64,000 bases of DNA, taken from assembly GCA_037042915.1 (NCBI GenBank), contig CM073200.1, forward strand, positions 3,406,832 through 3,470,831, written 5' to 3'. Position numbers and translations under genes: made by a program. Of the stretch, positions 20,505-31,104 are shown piece by piece. The notes beneath the pieces are model-generated. The model was not told the origin of the DNA and made no database searches. It saw nothing but the letters and a program-made list of their open reading frames with translations. The stretch is from Auricularia sp. M13. Its lineage: Eukaryota > Basidiomycota > Agaricomycetes > Auriculariales > Auriculariaceae. Each line of letters starts with the position of its first letter. Positions within the stretch are counted from its first letter, which is position 1.

Positions 20505-21812
20505 ATGTCGCTGCCGTTCACTCTACCGGTGCTGAGTGTGGGAGAGTCTTTAGCGTATTCGCTGGTAATTGCGAGCTCCTATGTCGGCTCCCTTTATCTG
20601 TTCAAGAGCTCGCGTCTCGTTTTCGCGGTACCTACGAACCGAGACCCGGCGCGAGTGAAGGACGCGCACGAGCGACAGCGCGTGCCTGGAGAACGCTGGC
20701 GCAACGACCCGAGCGTAATACGGGCGCGACTGACGGCCGTCACGCTGAGTACCCTTGCCTGCTGCCTGCTCGTCTTCTGGCTCGTGTGGCGTTCTTGCGA
20801 TACCCGGGTTAGTTTGTCGCCTGTAGAGGCCTTATATCCATGCTGACTGACTTGTGTACGCGCAGCACCGCGACATGGCGCTTTGGACGACCATTGAACT
20901 GCTTGGATTCCCGCCTAAACGCGAAATTCTACGCGCCTACCTTGTTACGCCCCTATTATATGCCGGTCCCTTATATGTCTCGTACCTCGACCGCACGCTA
21001 CCACTCCAGGCCCGTTGGAGCTGGCGCTCCTCCGTGCACCCGATTTACGCTACGTGGGAGGGAGTTCGCAATTTGATCATGGTGCGTCCCGTCGCTCTAT
21101 TGCTGCAATGGCGCGCACCAACCTAGTTTGCGGTCTAGGGCCCCATTACCGAGGAAATAACTTTCCGCTCTTGCGTCGTCGCCGTGCTTCTGCTTGGAAA
21201 GTGGAAACCAGGTCGCATAATATTTGCAGCACCGTTGTCTTTTGGTGTCGGTGAGACGGCTTCTCGAAGTTGTGTTTTGCCGCTGACTCTCAACCACCAC
21301 TGTTCTCCCGAATAGCGCATGCGCATCACGCATGGGACTTGTACAACCGCTTTGGTCGCACTAGCGCAGCTCTCAAACGGGCCGTTCTCACTTGCGGTGA
21401 GCCGAGACCAAGCATGTTCCATCGGGTTGCTTAAGCGGTCGCCTTTCCAGTGATACAGCTCGCATACACGACAGTCTTTGGTGCATTTTGCACATTTCTC
21501 TTACTGAGAACAGGTAAGTAACTATCGTCGTGGTCAACCCGCATTCGAAATTCACTTTCGAAGGGTCCGTGCTGCCATCGATCGCATCGCATATGTTCTG
21601 CAACCTTTACGGTCTACCCGCGCCTTCCGCAGCAGCAGTAGAACACCCGCACCGCAGAATCCGTATGTCATATCCCACAGGGTTCCTTTTCTCCGCTCAC
21701 TTTCGTAGCTATCTGGTTTATGCACTTCTTCGGCATTGTAGCATTTTGCTATGCACTGTGGCCATGGACACAAAATTACCGCGGCGAGCGATACTACTGG
21801 ACGCTCCCATGA
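20505..21812 (+). CDS. RCE1: CAAX prenyl protease 2 (Rce1)
   Basis: Multi-exon, multi-pass membrane protein. N-terminal hydrophobic segments surround SVGESLAYSLVIASSYVGS. The catalytic signatures of the Rce1/CPBP family are all present: GPITEEITFRS (the paired Glu with Arg), AHAHHAWD (first His motif), and the PSIASHMFCN segment (second His and Asn). The last exon encodes another TM helix and ends YRGERYYWTLP followed by TGA at 21810. Rce1 cuts the last three residues from farnesylated or geranylgeranylated CAAX proteins such as Ras and Rho in the ER membrane. About six short introns are inferred. Length, roughly 290-300 residues, suits the family. Upstream is RAD7 in the same direction, 240 bases away. 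Confidence 0.92.
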
Positions 21813-23310
21813 TGTTGACATGATATCTGCGGGGAGAGTCGACTGCTTCCCGCGGGCATCGGAATGCTTTCGCGCTTAGATACTTACATCCTACCAATAC
21901 AAAATTGCGTATTTCCCTCAACATACTGCCGCGCACACCTTGTGCACGCTCCGCCAGCCACTCGCCAGCCTGTCGTGCATTGCGAGGAACGCTCCGATTT
22001 ATGAGCATCTTGGTGTCTATTTCTGGATATGCATAGTTGTCATGGCGGTGCAAAATTATGATCCACAGGCACCGCGGAAATCTGGAGGAATTGGAGCAAT
22101 CCAGGCACCGGATCACAGCTCGCCTAAGCTTCGCGGGCCGACCCGCCGCCGTCGGGCGGAGCCGTCGGTACCGAGGACCGCTGTGGTTCTGCTCGAAGTT
22201 GCGGCTTTGCCGATGAACTCGGCTCAGGCCTAGAAATTCTCTCAAGAATCCCTCCATACCCGCGTACGAGTAATCAGCGATCTGCACTTCCCGCCGATGT
22301 CTCACAGAAATCGCTCTCATCGCTGTCTGGCCCTGGCACGGAACGCGCGGTGCATTGACGCCGGCGCAGCGTGCTCGTGACTTCGTCAAGACACCGCCTC
22401 TCATATTGAATTTGTATTGAGATATGCCTTCCCTCATTTCCTTACGATATGAAACTGCATGAGTATGAATGCACCGCCCACGAGCAGCTATACGAATTCT
22501 CAGGTTTCAGATGCCAATCTTATGGCCCGCCCAGCGCCTCAGATTCGCAGTGAACACCTGATCAATAGTCAGCCTGACATATCTTCCGTTGCTTATAAAA
22601 TTTACTGGAGAGAGCAATCCGCAAGTCCGAGAGCGTAAACGTCGAGGCGATACTTAGTTATCGCGACGGCGACTCGAGAATCTTAGAGATCACTTTCTTA
22701 AACCGGCTCAAGGCTGACTACCTATGCAGATGTCCTCAGTCATACATAGTTACATAGACATGTCTCTTCATCATCAACTCGGTAAGCCCGAGTGTATGCA
22801 CGACGATCGCTATTCCCTCAACCATGATTGAACCCGCGGTGCGTGGGGGCTACGAACCTGCTCTGGGAAGGACTCGTCTATCCGGCCGCGATGCGTGCGC
22901 CCTCCATACCGGGTATTGTGGAAGAACCACGATGGCAGCGGCTGCTGAAGGGTCCTCCGAGTCGGCAAGGAGGTGTGAGGGTTCTACCGATGTTCTCTGG
23001 ACAGTGGCATAGCTGAGCCATGGAATTTTGAAATCTTACCTGACCAGCCGTATTCCATATGCTAATAACTGAATCGGACGCAAAGGCACCATTTTTTACA
23101 CTGATAGAAAAAAAACCTGAGTGGCGAAACGTCGCACCCGCAACTGAGACGAGTCGCCGAGGATTTCTTCGCACACTCAGAGACAAAGCCATGCACATGG
23201 GCCGGTTGGCAGCTCGCGGCCGGGACGTGAAGAGGCCGGGAGACGGGATGGAGGAGGATTTGAGTGAGAGCCGGAAGCAGAGTCGGGGATGATTGCATTG
23301 TAGGGACCCA
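21813..23310. other. Intergenic stretch of 1.5 kb, no gene recognised
   Basis: ORFs exist on both strands (a 239-codon minus frame over 21718-22437, a 196-codon minus frame over 22878-23468). They lack recognisable domains or splice logic, and each overlaps the coding strand of a neighbour. I see no tRNA, LTR or TIR here. The right end should hold the promoter of the F-box gene. Confidence 0.4.
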
Positions 23311-25525
23311 ATGGAACGGTACTGGGTCCCGATGCCTCTTGCCTCGTGCGGCGAGCTCGACGCCTGCGTGTTCAAGGCCATACAGGCGCTGCCAGGCCCG
23401 TCCAAGACCCATTTCCTGCTGAACAGCGCCCTCGCGCTCATCGAGGCCGGCAAGTGCGCAACGTCCACGTCGAGCTGCAGCGATGCATACAGCCTGCTGA
23501 CTGGCGCCTTGCAGGTACGGCGACGATGTCGAGAACTACTTTGACGTCCTGCTGCGCATGCCGGGCCTACCCCAGGACCAGCTTACACGCGCTCTGCTTG
23601 CCCGCGGCTCCGCACGCCGTGCGCAGGGCGAGCAACTCATCGCGCGCGCTGAAGACGGTATGTCACGTGCCTGTGCATATCTTGATTGCCTCTGGAATTC
23701 ACCATGGTGGCCACCCAGACTTTCGTACAGTGCTCCAGATGGACCCGCAGAACGCCGAGGCGAAATCCATGCTCAAACGAGACACCAAGGTGCGTCCCTT
23801 TGTAGGCAGGGGCTCGGGGTGCATATTGACCGTTCCCCATCCCTCGCAGGCTGAGACAAGGAACCAGCCATTATACCGTCGCTTACCTCTGGAGGTGTGG
23901 GAGAACATTGCGTCCTTCATCCCTCGATACCACCTGCGAGCCTGGTTATTCGTATCCGCATTCTTCCGCGACATTGCCCAGCGCACCATATTTCGAAAGG
24001 TCGACATCTACTTTAGCGAGGATACAGACATTATAGCACGGGTTATGGACATCTTTGAGAGAGTCAAATCCGACCCCGCCTTTGCTATTCGCATCAAAAC
24101 CCTCCGCCTTCATTGGGCGATGGAGGATGGCGACTTGCTAGACCTCCTCATTCGTACGTCACGCTCCATACCTTCACTCGCGGGCTATCGAGTTCATAAT
24201 GCCGTGCACTCAGGTATTTTCCGTACCACGCTCCCTGCTTTCAAGGGTCTCACCGAATTCGAATGGATCGGGTACCCTGAGCTAGGTCCCGATTGCGTGG
24301 AGGCCATGCAGGCTTCACATCCACGACTACAGCGACTAGGCATGGTGTGAGTGTCTGGCGGACGTGAAAGGCATGGAGTCTCATCCGTTTCCTTCGTAGT
24401 GGGTGGCACTTTGATGCCATCGGCGTGCACAACTTCCGCAACTTGCGCAAGTTTACTCTGCGGGCAGAGGACGACGACGGCAGTGCCGATATGGGCGAAG
24501 TGCGCCTAACGCTCGACAATAACGAGCAGACCCTGCGGCATTTGTCCCTCGGCGCGTCTTTGAACCGGCTCCACTCTTGGGACGAGGCATTCGAGTCCAA
24601 CGTTATCCGCAACCTCACCCAATTGGACCTAGTCGATACCCGCATTTCGCACGTCGTGCTCACCCGACTTATCCACGCGTCGCAGCTGCGCACCCTCACG
24701 CTGCACGGAACGTTCGAGAACCCGAGCGCCGCGGCGGTGATTCTGGGCAGCGACCACGTCGTGGACGGCCACCATACCCTCCTCCCTCTGCTGGAGGAAT
24801 TCCGGTTCGTTATGGTAGGGCACGATGACGATGTGCATTTGTTCCAAGCTGTGGCGCAATTTGTGAAGGCGAGGCGACGAATCAGGCGACTCGACCTGGG
24901 GAACTGTCCCTTCGACCTGCTGATGAGCGTTCTGCCGACTCTCACTGCCCTGCGAGTGCTGCGGTTGAGAACGGGGTTCCTTGGCGAACAGGCACTTTCT
25001 TCGCTCGTGAGGACGCTGCCGCGTGCAATGACCGGGATTCATGTGGCGGTGACTACGTCTGTGCGACCTTTGGTAAGTAACGCGCGTCTTTGTGGCCACA
25101 TTCAGGTTACTGCGGCTCGGCGCTGACAATCTTCTGTTTGACTATGATTCTTCCCTTAGCACGAGTTTGCGCACGAGTTTGCGCGATTCACGTCACTCTC
25201 GATCCTGCACCTGAATCGAATATCGCACCGACGGCCGCAGCCCAACTCGATGTCTGAGAAGATACTGCAGGCGCAGACGGACGCGTGGCTGGCGAACGCG
25301 CGGAGTCTGGCGCAGGCGGTGCGGTCGCTGGACTTTGTGGGGTGGCACCGCGAGCACTTTGTGGTTGTGCGCGGGAGGGGCGGGGATGTGGTGGACCTGA
25401 AGGAATTGCCGACTAGGAAGCGGCTGGACTGCGGGCGCGGGGTCGATCTGGGCGATGACGGAGCGTGGCTGGAGAGAAAGGACGTGCCAGTGGATTGGGA
25501 GACGCCCGGGCTGGATGTAAGCTGA
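23311..25525 (+). CDS. TPR-like/F-box/LRR protein
   Basis: The N-terminal ~120 residues, across two introns, look like a degenerate TPR module (HFLLNSALALIEAGKYGDD, RALLARGSARRAQG, DFRTVLQMDPQNAEAKSML). An F-box follows (RRLPLEVWENIASFIPRY, then LFVSAFFRDIAQ). The remaining ~470 residues are hydrophobic repeats of leucine-rich type (LRHLSLGASLN, LTQLDLVDTRI, LRTLTLHGTFE, IRRLDLGNCPFD). F-box proteins present substrates to SCF ubiquitin ligases. The first intron starts within a Lys codon (GGCAA|GTGCGC near 23452). The ATG at 23311 is used; a second at 23332 is possible. TPR plus F-box occurs in fungal proteins such as Pof3, but here the LRR part is not clearly Pof3-like. Substrate unknown. Large F-box families are common in agaricomycetes. 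Confidence 0.82.
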
Positions 25526-25769
25526 GCTATAGTAGTGAGGATTGAATGGATATGCATATGCGCAGCAAGGGAATTGCGGTCGGAGAAGGGGGGCGGTGTG
25601 TGAGCACCGGATTAGGCAACCGTGCCGGGCTCGCGCTCGATCAGGTTCCGCGACCCGGACGGTCCTCTGTGCGAAAATATGAAGTGCTTATCACGCCCGC
25701 CAGCCGGCCCTGCGACCCCCCGCCGTGCGACAATACCCCGAGCCCATACCCCCTGCACGCTCGACCCCA

Positions 25770-27787
25770 TGAACCCGTCCTTCTGGCCATCGCCCAGCAC
25801 GGTCACGACGACCTCCGCCAGTTCCGCGGCGGCCGCCCACGCGCCAGAGGACTGCTCAGCGTGCACCCACTGCCCCGTCGACGACTGGCTCATCCCCTGC
25901 TCGTCCCCGGACTGCACGCTGCCCCAGACGGCCGCCTGCACCGACCAGTGTCTCGTCGTTACCCACCACGTTCCCGAGAGCCACTGCCCGGCCGACTGCG
26001 ACGCTGCCGACGCGACCCCCTGCGACCTCGCCTGCGGCGGCTTCGACTCCAACTGGGTCTGCGACGGCGGCGCCAACTGCAGCTCGTTTGACAAATTCGT
26101 GCGTTGTCTCACCTCGAGCCACCGCTGCCACCGCTGCTGACTCCGTCCCGTCGCGCAGAACCCCGGTCACACGATGCCAAATCATTCCCCCAGCTGCAAC
26201 AGGGCTTCAGCCAACATAATTTTGACCCTATGCAGTCCCAGTTCTCCCCGTTTTTCTACCCCGGTGCCAATGCCGACTTTGCCCATTGTCTCGACATGAA
26301 CTGCACCGGCCACGGTCCCGCCCTTTTCTCTCAACAACAGGGGCAGCTGCACCAGCATCAGCAGCAGCAGCAGTATCTCCCCGTGACTGCGCCCATTCAG
26401 ATTCCCCAGCAATATACCCACCACCATCACTCGCCGTCGACATCGTCGTCGACGACGACGACGACCGTGCCTACACCCTCAACTTCAACTTCCTATCACG
26501 GCTCTCCGTACCATGGCTCCCCATCGCCCATGTTTATGAATCAGCAGCAGGTCGCCCAGTCGGACAAGCCGTGCTTGTGGTCAGATTGCCAGGCGGTCTT
26601 TCCCTCGACGGACGACCTCTTTGCGCACCTCAGCGCGACTCACATCCCGGTCGCTGAGCAGCCCACGCAGATGCCTTCTAGTTTCCCGACATCGTGCCTG
26701 TGGGACGATTGTCATTTATTTCCTAATCTTCCCAGCCCGCCGGCCGAAACTGGCCCGGACGCCATCGCCAACTTTCTTACGACGCACCTCCTGCAGGACC
26801 ACCTCGGGCTCTTGCGTCCGCCATTCCCGGAGACGACCGCACACGAACCATCCCCCGTACTCAGTAATACCACTAGCGCTTTTGATACCACCACCGACGA
26901 CGACTCTAATAATACCGCCGCCAAAACCACTTCCGCGTCCGCGCCGCAGGTCATCGCGCTCAGCCCATACAACGAGCCGCGCACCTTGGCCGTGTCCAAT
27001 TCGGAGGCGCACGCCTGCCTCTGGATTGGCTGCAACGATGTCTTCCCGACCTGCGACGCGCTCACGCAGCACATTGCCGCGGCACACGTCGGCTCCGGCA
27101 AGGCGCAGTACGAGTGCCAATGGCGCGGCTGCTCGCGCACGGGCGCGCAACCGTTCGCCTCCAAGCAGAAGATTCTTCGCCATATGCAGGTGCGTCGTCC
27201 ACGCATATTTGCATCCAATGATCGGCCCGCTGATACAAGTCCGAAATTGCATCGCGCCACAGAGTCACACGGGTGCGTTCCCGCCATTCAGTCGCCGTAG
27301 CGTTTATGCGTCGGTACTAACGTTTTATTTCCAACGAATTTGCAGGTCATCGCCCCTTCCAGTGCTCCGTGTGCAAGCAGAATTTCTCGGAGGCGGCAAC
27401 GTTGCAACAACATATGCGTCGCCATACGCACGAGAGTGCGTCCCAATTTCCTTTGTCTTACTCGTGAACGTTGTGCCGACGCATGCCTGGACTGCTCTAG
27501 AACCCTACGTGTGCGACTTTCCCGGGTGCGGCAAGGCGTTCGCCATCACGGGCGCGCTGACGATCCACAAGCGCATCCACAACGGCGAAAAGCCGTTCAA
27601 GTGCACGTACTGCGACCGCGCGTTCTCCGAGAGCTCGAACCTCTCCAAGCACCTGCGCACGCACACGGGCGCGCGGCCCTACGCGTGTCCGGAGCCGGGC
27701 TGTGACAAGCGGTTTGCGCGCCCGGACCAGGTCTCGCGCCATATGAACGTGCACCGCAAGGCCATCAAGCTCGAGGCGGCGACTTAG
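25770..27787 (+). CDS. C2H2 zinc-finger transcription factor, Zap1/ZafA-like
   Basis: From the ATG at 25770, a Cys/Asp-rich N-terminus (CSACTHC, CTDQC, CDLACGG) may form metal sites. It is followed by Gln-, His-, Ser- and Thr-rich tracts (26350-26480). Two isolated fingers (CLWSDC..., CLWIGC...HIAAAH) and CQWRGC...HMQ precede four tandem C2H2 fingers: FQCSVC...HMRRH, YVCDFPGC...HKRIH, FKCTYC...HLRTH, YACPEPGC...HMNVH. The order of one WxxC-type pair plus a run of fingers, including SESSNLSKH, matches the DNA-binding region of the zinc-responsive activators Zap1 (yeast) and ZafA (Aspergillus). Zap1 controls zinc uptake genes and senses zinc through its fingers. A 10-base micro-exon (27263-27272) restores the finger linker. 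Zap1 identity is by architecture, so it could be another C2H2 regulator. Confidence 0.8.
27263..27272 (+). other. 10-nt micro-exon in the Zap1-like gene
   Basis: AGTCACACGG, preceded by CCACAG and followed by GTGCGT. Between CAG at 27189 and GT at 27346 it gives the codons for S-H-T-G, completing the canonical H-T-G-x-R-P-F linker. Without it the frames of the two flanking exons do not join. Confidence 0.75.
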
Positions 27788-28222
27788 CGTTGGCGCATCA
27801 CATATACCGGACGAGAGGCGGCGGCATTCTTGATATACCACGGGGGAGACACCTTGTACGATCACGACGACTCACTAAGTCCTTACTCTCTTACGGTTTG
27901 TGTACGGACGCGGGCCGAACGATGCACGTTTCATGCTAGCTATAGTGCGCTCACTGTGTTTTACAACATATATTCTTCCTAAATGAGTACAAGTACTTGG
28001 CGATACCCAAGATCCACACTTTATGAAGTACAATTTAGATACAAGTACAACGAAATGAAGCAAATCGAAGGGCGAATACGAACGAGAAACAGCTTGGATA
28101 AGGCTGAGGGATGTGGAGAAGCGTGCGGGGAAGAGAGAGATCGAGAAACAAGCACGAGCTGATCAGTAATGCAGAAGCACGAAGTCACCGACACACAGCG
28201 GAGGAATGAGTCAAAGCAGGAA
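27788..28222. other. Convergent intergenic region, nothing recognised
   Basis: 435 bases between the stops of the Zap1-like and RBR genes. AT-richer, with no coding or repeat signal seen. Confidence 0.5.
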
Positions 28223-30920
28223 TCAGAGTAGAAGCAGGTCGTCGGGTAGCTCGCCGGGCATGAAGCCCTCGCCATGCACAGAGGCAATGTGCTCGTACAC
28301 GCCGCCGTCGGGGAACATCTGCAAACATATCCAGCACATATGGACCTTACAGATGGGGCACACAATGTGGTTGCATCCGTCCTGCTTCTGCAGCAGCGCG
28401 CCGCATCCCGACGGACAACGCTTGATCGCGTCCGGCCTGTGATTATGCGCGACGAGCGAAGTCCGATGGCGCGCGCATGTCAGGCCCGGGTGCGCGCTGT
28501 GGCACGCGGTGCACGTGCTCGCAAGACAACCAGGGCATGTGAACAGGCTGGGCGCGTTGGGCGACGAGACGTGGTAGACCTGGTCGCAGTCTGGCGTCGG
28601 ACAGAACTTGTACGTCCCCGGCTGCGAGTACACGTGCGCCGTGAATGACGCCTCGAGTAGCGCATGCTCCTCGTCGGGCAGCAACAGCTTGCGTATCACG
28701 GAGACGGGGATCGGCGCGTCGCACAGTGGAGGGCGTTTCAACGTCAGACCCGGCGGCGTTGGAAGAGACGACGGGCCGATGCAGCGCAGGGGGAAGGCAC
28801 GGGATTCCGGCGATGACGAAGAAACGAGGTAGAGCTGGAGGCACGGCGCGCAGTAATCGTGTCCGCACGACAGATGCACCAGCTCCGTCACCTCGCCGCG
28901 ACACACCGGACACACCGCGGCAGACGTCTTCCTCCCCCTGCGCGATCGTTTCTCGGCGAGCTTGCTCTGACCATGCGCAATGTGGTTCGCCATTCGGCGG
29001 ACGTTGCCTACTTCGTCGTCGCTACAACGGAAAACAAGGAGACGGTCAGTAAAATTCAAATGCACGTTGTCGGCCCCCAGCGCAGCCCGCAGCGCCAGCA
29101 GGCCACCTTTGGTAAAGTGACGCAGACTTCGTTCATGGATAGGAATTGTTCGCCGGTCGCCCTTGTAGACGGTAAATCGCCAGACAATCCGTTTACAAGC
29201 CTCGGCGACGTCGTCCTGAGGTCCACAGACGGTGACTCGACGCTCCTTTGGATCACAAGTCACAAACACCTTGCCCTCGTCGTTCAAGCCGTTCAGGAAC
29301 AAGCGCGCAGCGTCCGTGGCAAAGAAAGCAGAGTCCCAGAGTACGTGGCCCTCCGCGTCGCGGACTACTTGACCTTTGGTGATCTTTTCGATAGTCGCCT
29401 TGAGCTGCGAGAGGAACGCAGGGTCCTCGGCCTGCATTTGCAGGGTAACGTTTTGAGAGGACGACCCTGCGGGCTCGATGACGCGCAACGAGGTGAACGT
29501 TCTTTGGTCGACGCGCAGGTCGTTGATGCGCTGCTTGATGACAGCGAAGTGCGCGGCCGGGATGGAATATTTGATCGAGTACGCGCGATGGAACCAGACG
29601 CGCGAAGCAGCGACACACTGTTGACGCACGCCATGTAGCGCGCCCATGGCAGCCTCGAGGTGCTCTGGGCGCGTAAAGCACGCGATGGCGCGCACTTTGT
29701 TATCTCCGGGCTGATGGGGGAGGATATGAAATGACTCCAGAGGACCATACTTGGAAAGAAGAGTTTGCAGCCCCTGGCGGGCAGCGCTCAGACGATAGCT
29801 TGGCTCAGTGAACGAGATAGCGTCTGCCTTCCCGAACGCCTTGAGTCCTTCGGGGTCCGCAAAGAAGGGCAAGTCGGGGATGACGACGGAGGGTTTGTGC
29901 TCGTCCTGATAAAACGCGACGAGCCGGTGGCGATCGAATGAGCGGCCGTTAATCGCCAGCGCTCGACGATGCGCATATTCCGAGCTGCGATAAGCCAGGA
30001 TGGCGTTGTGCGTGGGCTGGTCCCACACAAGCTTTACGGCGGTTGTGCGTAACGACGAGGACCCAGCGGCGGTGCGCGGGGCCTCTGGGGGCGTCGCGCT
30101 CAAGATCGCCGTATCGATATAAAGCCCGTCGAGCTCCTTTGCGGCTTTGACGGCCTCGGAGAGCGTGGCGTATGCAGCGGTGGCGGTAAGCGGGCGCTTG
30201 GCGCGGCGATGCATCTCGAGCGAGACCGGGTCTCCGTGCTCGCGCAAGACTTTCAGCAGCTCTTTCTTGCGGATATTAGGTGGCAAATCCGACAGCTGGA
30301 CCGGCACATTGTCGCCCGGCAGCGAGAGCTTGACGACGTCGAGCCCCGGGCCATAGTGGACGGTGATGGAGTTGCGAATGGTGCGCTCGAGGATGTCGGA
30401 CGGCTTGTGCGCGCTCAGGGCGGCGTCAGAAGACTTCTGGCGCGCTTTCTTCGTTTCCGCGGGAAGCTATAGGCAGCATACTGTCAGCGAGACGCCGGGT
30501 GGCGGCGTGCAGCGTGCTGACCTCGGGGGCCGGCACTGGCAGCGCCGGGGGCGCGATGTCGAGACCGGGGATGTCGATCTCGGCCACGGCGGGCGCGTTG
30601 TGCTTGTAGGGGCAGCTGGGCCCGTTTGTGCAGCGGCCGCCGACGAAATAGCGGCAGGGCTGGTCGCGGCGGGTGTCGCGGGCGGGCAGGTGGATGGCGA
30701 ACGGCGAGTCGTGCCGGAATGTGCATTCGTTGGCGCGTCTGCAGTACCCGTTCAGCCAGAATACGCACGGCGGCGTGTTCGGGTCGCTGGTCGCCTCGCC
30801 GAGCGGCTTGGACGGCCGCGACGGCCGAGTCGACGCCCAGCCCGAGCCCGAGCGCGACGAGGAGGAGGTATCGGATCCCTTGCTGCGAACGCTGCGTTGG
30901 CTGCGTGCGCGGTAGGCCAT
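28223..30920 (-). CDS. CCCH/RRM-like/RBR E3 ubiquitin ligase
   Basis: Exon 1 (30920 to about 30523) starts MAYRARSQRSVRSKG and holds two CCCH fingers: C-x8-C-x5-C-x3-H types CVFWLNGYCRRANECTFRH and CRYFVGGRCTNGPSCPYKH. A 55-base intron (GTCAGC ... CTGAC ... ATAG) leads to the large second exon. That exon begins with an RRM-like fold (VQLSDLPPNIRKKEL ... ALDGLYIDTA type) and further alpha/beta repeats. It ends with RING1 (CPVCRGEVTE ... CGHDYCAPC), IBR (FCPTPDCD ... CPGC ... C-x2-C) and RING2 (RCPSGCGALLQKQDGCNHIVC). RBR ligases pass ubiquitin through a RING2 Cys, here the one in DGCNH. The mix implies an RNA-bound ubiquitin ligase. About 880 residues. Substrates unknown. Confidence 0.88.
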
Positions 30921-31104
30921 GGCTACGATGTGCTAGGGGGGAAAGCAGCTGGCCCTGTGCGCAGAAGCATGGATTGTATAAAATGCAGTCTGTGTCCGCC
31001 AACTCCGCCGCCAACTTCGTCCGGCTCAGGAACGATGCTTCTCTTCTATTGTCCCCCCAATTGAGTTATGTAAAACAGAAATAAAAGGCAGCACCCAGCA
31101 CGTG

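Noticed and set aside
21718-22437. 239-codon minus ORF
   Set aside because: Overlaps the last RCE1 exon in antisense, with no motif or splice support.
22828-23016. 62-codon plus ORF before the F-box gene
   Set aside because: Some protein-like text (PSIPGIVEEPRWQRLL) but no ATG support, no domain, and no plausible join to the next gene.
22878-23468. 196-codon minus ORF
   Set aside because: Antisense to the first exon of the F-box gene, low information.
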